A stretch of DNA of 38,556 nt from an uncultured Clostridium sp. (lineage in GTDB: Bacteria; Bacillota; Clostridia; Clostridiales; Clostridiaceae): the NCBI GenBank assembly GCA_900548455.1, contig URKQ01000032.1:1-38556 (forward strand). Reading direction: 5' to 3'. Positions 23,828 to 31,604 of the stretch are shown in pieces. Both the position numbers and the translations under genes were made by a program. The stretch's first letter is position 1. Every line of letters begins with the position of its first letter. The notes beneath the pieces are model-generated. The model was given only the letters and a program-made list of their open reading frames with translations, was not told where the DNA came from and made no database searches.

Positions 23828-25144
23828 TTGAAGTTATTCAAATATGACTTTAAAAGATCATTAAAAAAGCCAGTTACTATTTTAATAATTGCATTGATAT
23901 TTTTTCTTGGGATTAACATGTTTAATGAAATGAAGTATTTTAATGACAAAATAAAATATAATAAAGAGATTAAGTATTCTTATATTATTACGGGACCAGG
24001 AAAAAATGTTCATGAACAAAATAAGCAAGTATATTTAGATGAAGGAAAAACTAATGAAGTTAATTTATTTAATATGATGTCTACCCATGCAGAGATGGCG
24101 GTAAATAACTACGAAAGTGGGAATTTTCAGGAAGCCTATAAGAATGAAATAATAGTATGTATGCTTAGCGCAAGATGGCAATGTAACGGTAAGAAAAAGT
24201 CAGAATTTTTAAAAAATAATATTACGGAAATTTGGGATGAACTGTTACCTGACATAAAGTATGATTCTTTTGATATGTCAGAAAACCTATTTGTTGGAGA
24301 TACAGACATGAAATTATCAATTATTGACATTAAGTATAAATATGATTTATATCACAAAAATATTAGGATGATTGATAATTATTCATTAAATAATGTTACC
24401 TTTACTTACAATATGATAAATAAATACTTACCACTAATTATGGCTATATTTATAATATTAACATCATTTAATTGTATTAGCGATGAGTATAAAACTGGAA
24501 TAGTTAAGACTATTGCTACCCATGGTGTGAAAAGGAGCAAATATTATTTTACTATGGTTTTTGCTAATTTTTTATCTGCTGTGTTTGTATTGGCATCTAC
24601 AATGGTAGTACTAAACTTAATAGTGGGATTTTTATCTAGCTTCCAGACTTTTGATACACCAATTCTATCCCATGAAAATCAATGGAATAGAGTTACTACT
24701 ACTGCAATGGATCTACAAGAGGCATATGAGAAGAATGGAACTAGAGTATATTTAGGACCAACAGAAGTAAATTATGATGATTTAGCAGTAAATTTATTTG
24801 AAGATTATAAGTTTATAACATTTAAAACATTTTTAATTCAAACAACAGAAATATATATATTATATATTTTTTTTCTGTCTGTTTTATCAGTATTTATTTC
24901 ATCCATATTTGTGGACAAGATAAAGGCTTTAATGTTATTGATAGTGATTATAGGAATAGGGTATTTTGCTGATAATTTTATGCCAAGTATCTTTAATGTA
25001 TTTAGTGCTTCGAGGGCTACTCAAATTATAACAGGGAGCATTAATATCACACTTTTGGGAAGTCTTATTGTACTAGGAATAAGCATTTTAATTACTGTTT
25101 TAGTAGGAGTAGCTTATTTTAAAAGAAAGGATATAACCTATTAG
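23828..25144 (+). CDS. ABC-2 type transporter permease (first)
   Basis: A 438-aa membrane protein: one N-terminal membrane segment (about 15-30), an extracellular domain of about 165 residues, then five hydrophobic segments (near 200-220, 235-265, 335-360, 365-385, 405-430). The layout is that of ABC-2 permeases used for peptide, antibiotic or lipid export. It starts with TTG after AAGGAGATGG. The operon continues with a second permease, a cyclophilin lipoprotein and the ATPase, but is split by the IS607 relic directly downstream. AGGAGG overlaps its stop codon, looking like the former ribosome site of the next gene. Confidence 0.82.
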   Translation: MKLFKYDFKRSLKKPVTILIIALIFFLGINMFNEMKYFNDKIKYNKEIKYSYIITGPGKNVHEQNKQVYLDEGKTNEVNLFNMMSTHAEMAVNNYESGNFQEAYKNEIIVCMLSARWQCNGKKKSEFLKNNITEIWDELLPDIKYDSFDMSENLFVGDTDMKLSIIDIKYKYDLYHKNIRMIDNYSLNNVTFTYNMINKYLPLIMAIFIILTSFNCISDEYKTGIVKTIATHGVKRSKYYFTMVFANFLSAVFVLASTMVVLNLIVGFLSSFQTFDTPILSHENQWNRVTTTAMDLQEAYEKNGTRVYLGPTEVNYDDLAVNLFEDYKFITFKTFLIQTTEIYILYIFFLSVLSVFISSIFVDKIKALMLLIVIIGIGYFADNFMPSIFNVFSASRATQIITGSINITLLGSLIVLGISILITVLVGVAYFKRKDITY

Positions 25145-25231
25145 GAGGAATTCAACAGTTGTAAATAAGTTATAAAATAGTGTTGGTTTTTGTAACTTTT
25201 TTGTAAGTGGAATAATATTGGGGTGATAAAT

Positions 25232-25312
25232 ATGAGTAAATACTATTCTATCAATGAGTTTTCTAAAATATTAGGAGTATCAGTACAAATACTTAGAAAT
25301 TGGGTAAAATAA
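25232..25312 (+). pseudogene. tnpA: Truncated IS607 tnpA (HTH only)
   Basis: The 26-codon frame MSKYYSINEFSKILGVSVQI-LRNWVK is the MerR-like DNA-binding start of IS607 TnpA, where intact proteins continue with the serine recombinase domain to about 200 aa. It stops at TAA right after the tryptophan of the helix, and tnpB starts 20 bases later. GGGGTGAT before the ATG is a good ribosome site, so a HTH-only peptide may still be made. The clean end suggests one internal deletion rather than slow decay. Confidence 0.85.
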
Positions 25313-25331
25313 TTAATATGTGGTGATACAA

Positions 25332-26498
25332 ATGATAAAAACAATAAAAATAATGTTAAACCCAAATAATAAACAAAGGACTAGGCTATTCCAATATGCG
25401 GGAGCTAGTAGATTTGCTTATAATTGGACTTTAGCTAGAGAAAAAGAAAATTATAATAATGGTGGTAAATTTATTTCTGATACTGATTTAAGAAAAGAAT
25501 TTACTAAATTAAAAAAACAAGAAGAATATAAATGGCTTAATGAAGTATCTAACAATGTAACAAAACAAGCCATCAAAGATGCTTGTAATTCATATAAAAG
25601 ATTCTTTAAAGGACAATCTAAATTCCCTAAATTTAAAAGTAAAAAGAAATCTAAACCTAGTTTTTATCAGGATAACATTAAAATTAAATTTAGTGAAACC
25701 CATGTTAAGCTAGAAGGATTTACTCCTAGTAAAAAACAAAATAAGCAAAAACTAAACTGGATTAGATTAGCTGAACATAACAGGATACCTACTAATTGTA
25801 AATATGTTAATCCAAGAATAACATTTGATGGTATTAATTGGTGGGTAAGTGTAGGTATAGAGTATGAGGATAATTACAATATCTCTAAAAATGAAGGAAT
25901 TGGTATTGACCTTGGGATTAAAGATTTAGCAGTATGTTCAGATGGCAAAGTTTATAAAAATATTAATAAAACTAAAAGAGTTAGGAAATTAGAAAAGAAA
26001 AGGCGTAGGTTACAACGTCAAATATCGAAAAAATATGAGTTAAATAAAGAAGGGAGGAGTTACTGTAAAACAAATAACATTATAAAAAGCGAAAAGAAAC
26101 TTTTAAAATTAAATCACCAACTAACAAATATTCGCCATAATTATTTACATCAAATAACTACTGAAATAATAAACAGAAAACCAATGTTTATAGTATTAGA
26201 GGATTTAAATGTAAATGGTATGATTAAAAATAAGCATTTATCTAAAGCTATACAACAACAATGTTTTTATGAATTTTATAGACAGATTGAATATAAATCA
26301 TCATGGAATAATATAAAATTTATCGAAACAGACAAATGGTTTCCATCAAGTAAAACTTGTTCAAAATGTGGAAGTATTAAGAAGCAATTAAAACTTTCTG
26401 ACAGAGTTTATGTTTGTGAAGAATGTGGATGTATTATAGATAGAGATTTAAATGCAAGTATAAATCTTATGAAATATGGTATTAAATCAATAGCTTAA
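25332..26498 (+). CDS. tnpB: TnpB RNA-guided nuclease (IS607-associated)
   Basis: A 388-aa TnpB, the ancestor type of Cas12 nucleases, which uses a transposon-encoded RNA to cut DNA. RuvC residues are all present: D193 in GIDLGIKDLAV, E290 in VLEDLNVNGM and the DRD of IIDRDLNASINL (D370/D372). The zinc ribbon is CSKC (343-346) and CEEC (362-365). The N-terminal YAGASRFAYNWTLA and FPKFKSKK blocks are typical. ATG 25332 is chosen over upstream GTG codons because GGTGAT precedes it and family members start MIKTIKI. The gene has no frameshift, so activity is plausible. Confidence 0.95.
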   Translation: MIKTIKIMLNPNNKQRTRLFQYAGASRFAYNWTLAREKENYNNGGKFISDTDLRKEFTKLKKQEEYKWLNEVSNNVTKQAIKDACNSYKRFFKGQSKFPKFKSKKKSKPSFYQDNIKIKFSETHVKLEGFTPSKKQNKQKLNWIRLAEHNRIPTNCKYVNPRITFDGINWWVSVGIEYEDNYNISKNEGIGIDLGIKDLAVCSDGKVYKNINKTKRVRKLEKKRRRLQRQISKKYELNKEGRSYCKTNNIIKSEKKLLKLNHQLTNIRHNYLHQITTEIINRKPMFIVLEDLNVNGMIKNKHLSKAIQQQCFYEFYRQIEYKSSWNNIKFIETDKWFPSSKTCSKCGSIKKQLKLSDRVYVCEECGCIIDRDLNASINLMKYGIKSIA

Positions 26499-26630
26499 TC
26501 ACCTAAAAGATACTATTGATATGTACCGATACGTTAGTCGGGAATTTACGCCTTTGGAGTATCACATCAAATGTGAGTAGTTTTAGATTTATCTATTACA
26601 AAAACAGATACATTGAAAAAGGAATGAAAC
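26499..26630 (+). ncRNA. Candidate TnpB guide RNA (omega/reRNA) scaffold
   Basis: The 132 bases after tnpB contain GATACT (26509-26514) complementary to AGTATC (26558-26563), enclosing a CCGA/TCGG stem; TCACAT/ATGTGA (26562-26576) is a tight hairpin with a 3-nt loop, and TATCT/AGATA is another. The stretch ends GGAATGAAAC, very like the GGAATGCAAC end of the Cas12f repeat. A TnpB RNA would run from the 3' part of tnpB to here, and the guide would be the following host bases from 26631. Confidence 0.55.
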
Positions 26631-26674
26631 ATAAGAGCTTATAACTTTTTATAAGTTTTCAGTAACGGTGCTTT

Positions 26675-27904
26675 ATGAGTAAAAGTATAAAATTTCAGTT
26701 AATGAGAAGCATTAAATCAGGTAAAAATAGATTGTTATTAATAGGCTTTCTTGTATATATAGTAGGCTTTTGTTTTTTTCTTAATTATAAGGAAAAAATC
26801 TATGATGAATCACAAAAGAATATTTTGCAATATGAACTTCAAGAATATGGACCTATGGTAAAAATTAAATCCAGTGAAATAAATGGAATGGATGAATCGG
26901 CGGAAGGATATGATAAGTTAAAGTTAGAAAATGAGTTTTATCAATCTCAATATAACAGCTCCATGCTTGTAAATAATATAATTGATAGAAGGCTAAATGG
27001 AATTGATGAGGTTCCTAAAGATAATTTTGACTTTATTAAAGCTGAGAAAATTAAATATGTTGGTATTAAAGAGAGTTATGCTAGAGGAGTTATTGATGAT
27101 AAATATTTAGAAGAGAGGGGCTTATCCTTAGATAAAGTAGACAGACAATTAAATTATATCAACTATTTACTTGAGAATGAAATTCCAGGGGTAATCAATC
27201 CGTATACATTAAATGGAGTGAATTTTATACGAAATTTTTTTACAGGATCTAACATAATAGTGATTTTAATCTTTATTCTATTATTTCTCATAGACTCCTA
27301 TGTTATTGAGCTTAGGGATGATTGCTATAAAACAATCTATACATCACCTTTGAAGAGAACTAAATTATTACTCTCTAAGATAGTTTCTTCATATATATTA
27401 ACTTTGTTAATTGTATTTATAGGTATTTTATTAGGTTTTTTATTAGTCTCATTAATCTTTGGATTGGGACAGTTATCCAGTCCAGTTCAAGTAAACGAGG
27501 GTGTTAATGGATTAAACCTTATAGTTAAAAATATAAGTCAAGAATATCTTCCTTTAAGTACGGTAACAGTGATTAACTTCATAAGTTTTATAGTATTTCT
27601 GCTTTTTATAGTAGTACTGAGCATTTCGTTATCAGTGTATACTAGTAATGACATCTTAAGTTTAGGAGTAATGATTTCATTAATGATAGTAACTTACTGT
27701 ATACACTCTATAGATAGTTTCATTAATATAAATAGATTATTTAATCCTTTTTCTTATATTTTCTTTGAGGATTTAAGTAAATATGAATTGATGACAACTA
27801 ACTTCTATGGTGTAATTATGCAATTGACTTTATCGGTCTTAATACTAGGATTAACCACACTTCGATTCAAAAAAAAGGATTTGTTTGGGATAAAGGGGGA
27901 ATAA
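26675..27904 (+). CDS. ABC-2 type transporter permease (second)
   Basis: A 409-aa membrane protein with the same plan as the first permease: one membrane segment (about 20-35), an extracellular domain of about 150 residues, then hydrophobic segments (near 190-210, 235-265, 300-325, 330-345, 380-400). RDDCYKTIYTSPLKRTKLLLSK-type cytoplasmic loop text (about 212-233) is typical of ABC-2 partners. No good ribosome site precedes its ATG (only GGTGC); the relic separates it from AGGAGG at 25143. It overlaps no gene; the lipoprotein starts 4 bases after its stop. Confidence 0.82.
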   Translation: MSKSIKFQLMRSIKSGKNRLLLIGFLVYIVGFCFFLNYKEKIYDESQKNILQYELQEYGPMVKIKSSEINGMDESAEGYDKLKLENEFYQSQYNSSMLVNNIIDRRLNGIDEVPKDNFDFIKAEKIKYVGIKESYARGVIDDKYLEERGLSLDKVDRQLNYINYLLENEIPGVINPYTLNGVNFIRNFFTGSNIIVILIFILLFLIDSYVIELRDDCYKTIYTSPLKRTKLLLSKIVSSYILTLLIVFIGILLGFLLVSLIFGLGQLSSPVQVNEGVNGLNLIVKNISQEYLPLSTVTVINFISFIVFLLFIVVLSISLSVYTSNDILSLGVMISLMIVTYCIHSIDSFININRLFNPFSYIFFEDLSKYELMTTNFYGVIMQLTLSVLILGLTTLRFKKKDLFGIKGE

Positions 27905-27908
27905 GAGC

Positions 27909-28628
27909 ATGCTAAAAAAAATATTAAGGGTATTTTTATTTACAATGATATTTCTTACCTTTGTAGGTTGTGGTAAGGAGAAGAAGGTACAAAATGCAAA
28001 TCATTATGTTGATTATAAAAATATAGACATTGAACAGCTGAAAAGGCCTGAAATAGGAGAGGACATTGCCATTATTAAGACTAATTATGGAGAAATAAAA
28101 TTAAGACTATTTGAAGATATAGCACCAAAGGCTGTTGAGAATTTTAAGACTCTAGTAAATGAAGGATTTTATACAGGACATGCATTTACTAATATGGGGC
28201 AGGTCTCAGTGGGAATTGGAAAAATTGGAGAACCAGAGTATGATGGTAAAAGTATTTATGGAGATGGCTTTGATATTGAAGTAGACCATAATTATTCAAT
28301 GTTATATGGAAGTGTTGTTATTCCAAGAAGAGTCAATATTGAAGGAAAAAATTATAGCAATTTTGCAATAATAGATAGAAATTACCTTAGTGATGAAGAG
28401 CTTGAAGAGATATCTACTTTAGGATTCTCTGATAAAGAAATAGACGCTTTTAAAAGTATTGGTGGAAATATTAAAAACAAAGATGAAATAACCGTATTCG
28501 GACAAGTATATTATGGTATGGATACCATTGAAAAAATGCGTGAAGTTAAAGTTGGAGCCATGAATGAGCCTTTAACTATAATAGAAATTAGTAGTATAGA
28601 GCTAGCAAAATATGAAGGAGATATATAA
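27909..28628 (+). CDS. Cyclophilin-type peptidyl-prolyl isomerase lipoprotein
   Basis: A 239-aa secreted lipoprotein: a hydrophobic signal (residues 4-19) ends in the lipobox TFVGC with C21. The mature part has the cyclophilin pattern: IIKTNYGEIKLRLFEDIAPKAVENF (about 54-78), LVNEGFYTGHAF and FAIIDRNYL, and FGQVYYGMDTIEKM near the C-terminus. The usual catalytic FHRVI and GSQFF stretches are weak (FTNMGQV, SNFAII), so activity is uncertain. It lies between permease and ATPase genes and may help fold the exported product or the external domains. It starts 4 bases after the permease stop. Confidence 0.85.
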   Translation: MLKKILRVFLFTMIFLTFVGCGKEKKVQNANHYVDYKNIDIEQLKRPEIGEDIAIIKTNYGEIKLRLFEDIAPKAVENFKTLVNEGFYTGHAFTNMGQVSVGIGKIGEPEYDGKSIYGDGFDIEVDHNYSMLYGSVVIPRRVNIEGKNYSNFAIIDRNYLSDEELEEISTLGFSDKEIDAFKSIGGNIKNKDEITVFGQVYYGMDTIEKMREVKVGAMNEPLTIIEISSIELAKYEGDI

Positions 28629-28642
28629 ATGGGAGGTGTAGT

Positions 28643-29545
28643 ATGGACAAACATCTAGTAGAAGTTAATAATATTAACAAATCTTTTGGGAAAAAGAAGG
28701 TTTTAGACAATGTATCCTTCTTCATTGATGAAAGTGAAATAGTTGGATTTGTTGGACCTAATGGGGCAGGAAAATCTACAACTATGAAGTGTATTTCTAG
28801 TCTTATTTTCCCAGATAGTGGTGTTATTAAAGTAGCAGGATATGATGTAAAAATGCAGAGAGAACTTGCGCTTAATCAAATGGCAGCTTTAATAGAATCT
28901 CCTGGATTATTTTTAGATATAAGTGGTAGGGATAATATAAAGCTGTTCGCTAGTTTGAAAAATGTAAGTTCAGAAAGGCTAAAGGATATATATGAATTTA
29001 CAGAATTAAATAAGGAATTGGATCGTAAGGTTCATAGTTACTCTATGGGTATGAAGCAAAGATTAGCATTAGGAATTGCCCTATTAAGTAAACCTAAATT
29101 TCTTATACTTGACGAGCCTACAAATGGACTTGATCCGACTGGAGTTATTAAGTTAAGAGATACTTTGTTGGAATTGGTAAAGAACGAGAATATTTCAATA
29201 TTGTTTTCATCTCATCAATTAGGAGAAGTGGAGAGATTAGCAGATAGGATTATTTGTATAAATCAAGGTAAGATTATTGAAAATACCATGAACATTTTAG
29301 AACAATATAAATTTATAATTGAGGTTGATAATTCAGAAAAATTTATTAAAGTATTAAATAATGTGGTAGGTGAATCAGAATATAAAAACATAGATTTAAA
29401 TAAATTTGAAGTTAATTTATCAAGTGAGAAAACTATAACTGAAATATTAAGAGTAATAATAGATAATGATATTAGCATTATTGATATAACAAAAGAAAAA
29501 ATTGATATAGAAAACATATATAAAAAAATGTATAAAGTTCATTGA
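28643..29545 (+). CDS. ABC transporter ATP-binding protein (BcrA-like)
   Basis: The 300-aa ATPase that powers the two permeases. Walker A is GPNGAGKST (38-46), the signature is YSMGMKQR (133-140, where the family form is LSGGQ), Walker B is FLILDEPTNGLDP (153-165) and the switch His is H191 in FSSHQLGEVE. It resembles BcrA and lantibiotic-immunity ATPases, including the SMGMKQR variant. GGGAGGTG lies 7 bases before the ATG. It is the last gene of the operon and ends at a bidirectional terminator. Confidence 0.94.
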   Translation: MDKHLVEVNNINKSFGKKKVLDNVSFFIDESEIVGFVGPNGAGKSTTMKCISSLIFPDSGVIKVAGYDVKMQRELALNQMAALIESPGLFLDISGRDNIKLFASLKNVSSERLKDIYEFTELNKELDRKVHSYSMGMKQRLALGIALLSKPKFLILDEPTNGLDPTGVIKLRDTLLELVKNENISILFSSHQLGEVERLADRIICINQGKIIENTMNILEQYKFIIEVDNSEKFIKVLNNVVGESEYKNIDLNKFEVNLSSEKTITEILRVIIDNDISIIDITKEKIDIENIYKKMYKVH

Positions 29546-29551
29546 AATTAA

Positions 29552-29593
29552 AAAAAGTGATATTACAAATAAGGTTGTAATATCACTTTTTCT
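29552..29593. terminator. Bidirectional terminator between convergent genes
   Basis: A perfect 16-bp stem (AAAAAGTGATATTACA at 29552-29567 with 29576-29591), 8-nt loop, A and T tracts on either side. Confidence 0.93.
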
Positions 29594-30270
29594 TATAATA
29601 TGCCAAACAGAATAAAACCTACTGTGTTTATTGCAAAGTTAGCACACATATGAACTAGCCAAGAAGAGTATATATTATTATATTTTTCATTAAGCCAGTC
29701 AAAAATTAATCCTCCAACAAATAAACTTACAATTAAAATCATATAAAGAGTTAGTCCAAACCAATTAGTCATTATAGCAATATGATAAAGTGAAAAGGCA
29801 AGGGAGCTGAAGATGTATGATAGCTTTCTATTACTAACTTCCTTTAAACTTAGAAAAGCAAAACCTCTAAAGAAAAATTCTTCTAATAGAGAATTTACAA
29901 AAGAGATATATATAGCTACAAATACAAAATTACTTTTATTAACACCTATGTTATTCTCTAAAGATGTTGTAATCATAGACATATCAAAGAAAGGTCCCAA
30001 TATAAAGTAAGCTCCAAGGATAATTCCATATACACATATACCTAGAATTAAAGCCCTAGAGATACTTTTTTTGTTTGCTTTAAATAAGTTTTTAAATGAT
30101 ATAGATTTATCTCTAAGACAAAATAGTAAAGGTAAAGCTAAAAACAAACTAAGTTTAATTAATGATTTAATCATATATGGTGGAGAGATAATTGCATCCA
30201 CATAGCCCATAATTAAACATGCTGTTATTACTATAAATATAATGGTATAGGTACTTTTTCTATTTTCCAC
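29593..30270 (-). CDS. CPBP family intramembrane metalloprotease
   Basis: A 225-aa membrane protein of the CPBP (Abi/CAAX) family. The motif EEFFFRG (130-136) gives the paired Glu and the Arg; FSLYHIAI has the next His (H163), and a C-terminal WLVHMCANF has a further His. There are about seven hydrophobic segments. Such proteins serve in protein processing, or as self-immunity to bacteriocins. Its GTG overlaps the end of the Nudix gene by 11 bases, with GGAG inside that gene as its ribosome site. Confidence 0.9.
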   Translation of the reverse strand: MENRKSTYTIIFIVITACLIMGYVDAIISPPYMIKSLIKLSLFLALPLLFCLRDKSISFKNLFKANKKSISRALILGICVYGIILGAYFILGPFFDMSMITTSLENNIGVNKSNFVFVAIYISFVNSLLEEFFFRGFAFLSLKEVSNRKLSYIFSSLAFSLYHIAIMTNWFGLTLYMILIVSLFVGGLIFDWLNEKYNNIYSSWLVHMCANFAINTVGFILFGIL

Positions 30271-30811
30271 GGCCTTGCTCCATAAGTATATATGCTAATT
30301 TTAATATGGCAATTTGAGTTTTTGCATCTATAATTGTACCACTGATAACCATATCGTAAGCTTTCCAAAAGTGAATTCTTCGAACTGTTAAAAATTCACC
30401 TTCATCTAAATTTTGAGTAGACTCTGTAATTTTAGTTGTATAATACATATGTATTATTTCATCAGTATAAGCTGGAGTTGGATACATTTTACCTAGATAA
30501 GATAAAGTTTCAGAAGTAAACCCTGTTTCTTCTTGTAATTCTCTAAAACCACATTCCATTGGATTTTCTCCATACTCAAGCTTTCCTGCAGGAAGTTCTA
30601 AAAGTTCCTGGCCTGTAGGGTATCTATATTGGCTAACCATTAATATGTTCATATTATCATCTAGTGCAGCAACGCACACACCACCTGGATGTCTAATAAC
30701 ATCTCTTAAAGTTTCACGACCATTTTCAAGTTTTACATTATCACAATATAAGTGAACAACTTTTCCTTTATAAATTTCTTTGCTTGTAAGTTTTTCTTCA
30801 AAATGACTCAT
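30260..30811 (-). CDS. Nudix hydrolase, ADP-ribose pyrophosphatase type
   Basis: A 183-aa Nudix hydrolase that probably cleaves ADP-ribose or related nucleotides. The Nudix box is G-KLEYG-E-NPMECGF-REL-QEETGF (about 94-117) and fits GX5EX7REUXEEXGU exactly. YRYPTGQELLELPAG and YPTPAYTDEIIHMYY are typical of the ADPR group. The ATG at 30811 is taken because GGGG at 30820-30823 is eight bases away, against two for the upstream ATG at 30817. First gene of a two-gene operon with the CPBP protease. Confidence 0.93.
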   Translation of the reverse strand: MSHFEEKLTSKEIYKGKVVHLYCDNVKLENGRETLRDVIRHPGGVCVAALDDNMNILMVSQYRYPTGQELLELPAGKLEYGENPMECGFRELQEETGFTSETLSYLGKMYPTPAYTDEIIHMYYTTKITESTQNLDEGEFLTVRRIHFWKAYDMVISGTIIDAKTQIAILKLAYILMEQGRGK

Positions 30812-30937
30812 AATCATAACCCCTTTACAAATTATTTAGTTTACAATTATCACTACAAGTATATCTAATTATACCATATTATGTTTGACTGTATTATATA
30901 GTTGTGATAACATTTAGTTAATAAAGTAAATACATTA

Positions 30938-31020
30938 GATTCGGGAGCTTGTGTGCAGGCTGAGAGGAAGTGTAAACTTCGACCGTACCTGATTTGGATA
31001 ATGCCAACGTAGGGAATAAT
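30938..31020 (+). ncRNA. TPP (thi-box) riboswitch
   Basis: All the conserved blocks are present in order: CGGGAGCTTG, the GGCTGAGAGG core at about 30958-30967, the CGACCGTACCTGAT segment, TGGATAATGCC and AACGTAGGGAA. These form the pyrimidine-binding and diphosphate-binding helices of the thiamine pyrophosphate riboswitch. It precedes thiW and an intrinsic terminator, so TPP should stop transcription. Confidence 0.96.
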
Positions 31021-31038
31021 CATATATGAAAATATTTG

Positions 31039-31073
31039 GGTATGCCAGTTGGTTGGCGTACCTTTTTTGTTTT
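31039..31073 (+). terminator. Riboswitch-controlled terminator
   Basis: GGTATGCCA (31039-31047) with TGGCGTACC (31054-31062), 9 bp with one G-U pair, is followed by TTTTTT and a second T run. It lies 20 bases after the TPP aptamer and 18 before thiW. Confidence 0.9.
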
Positions 31074-31090
31074 TGAAAGGAGTATTAATT

Positions 31091-31588
31091 ATGACAAGAA
31101 CAAAGAAGCTTACTCTGTCGGGAATACTAATAGCCTTAGGAGTTATTTTGTCAACGTTCTCAATTCCAATAGGAGTTGCAAGATGTTTTCCCATTCAACA
31201 TTTAATTAATGTATTGTCAGCTGTAATATTAGGTCCATTCTATGGAACCTTAATGGCATTTATTACGTCAATTATTAGAATAATGATGGGGACAGGCACC
31301 ATATTAGCCTTTCCTGGTAGTATGTGTGGAGCTTTACTTTCAGGATTATTATATAAGCGTTTTAAGAAAACTTATATGGCCTTTATTGGAGAAGTTTTTG
31401 GCACAGGAATTTTAGGTGCCCTTATAGCTTATCCAATGGCTACATTAATATTATCTAGGGAAGCTGCACTATTTGGATTTGTAGTTCCATTTTCAGTGAG
31501 TTCAATAGGTGGTGCGGCAATTTCTATATTATTTTTATTTGCCCTTAATAAAACAGGGGCATTAAATAAACTTATTTTGGATAATTAG
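31091..31588 (+). CDS. thiW: Thiazole precursor transporter S component ThiW
   Basis: A 165-aa membrane protein with about five to six hydrophobic segments, the substrate-binding S component of an energy-coupling (ECF) importer, thought to carry the thiazole moiety of thiamine. Characteristic stretches are GVILSTFSIPIGVARCFPIQHLINVL and GTGTILAFPGSMCGALLSGLLY. ATG 31091 is chosen because GAAAGGAG lies 8 bases before it. The ECF ATPases and T component must be encoded elsewhere. First gene under the TPP riboswitch. Confidence 0.94.
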   Translation: MTRTKKLTLSGILIALGVILSTFSIPIGVARCFPIQHLINVLSAVILGPFYGTLMAFITSIIRIMMGTGTILAFPGSMCGALLSGLLYKRFKKTYMAFIGEVFGTGILGALIAYPMATLILSREAALFGFVVPFSVSSIGGAAISILFLFALNKTGALNKLILDN

Positions 31589-31604
31589 TGAGGAGTAATG
31601 TTTT

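Larger units (their letters stand above)
25145..26630 (+). mobile_element. IS607-family relic carrying a truncated tnpA and an intact tnpB
   Basis: The unit consists of a left non-coding stretch, a 26-codon remnant of the serine-recombinase gene tnpA, a full tnpB and a 3' structured tail ending at GGAATGAAAC (26621-26630). IS607 elements have no terminal inverted repeats, so the exact ends are not visible; the left end lies somewhere in 25145-25231. It separates the two permease genes of an ABC operon. With no recombinase domain it cannot move by itself. Confidence 0.75.

Noticed and set aside
25332..26498. A TldR-type nuclease-dead TnpB repressor
   Set aside because: The RuvC residues D193, E290 and the DRD of the last block are all in place and the zinc ribbon is complete.
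26600..26674. A CRISPR repeat, because of the GGAATGAAAC end
   Set aside because: The motif occurs once, with no second repeat or spacer spacing, and lies just where a TnpB guide-RNA scaffold should end.
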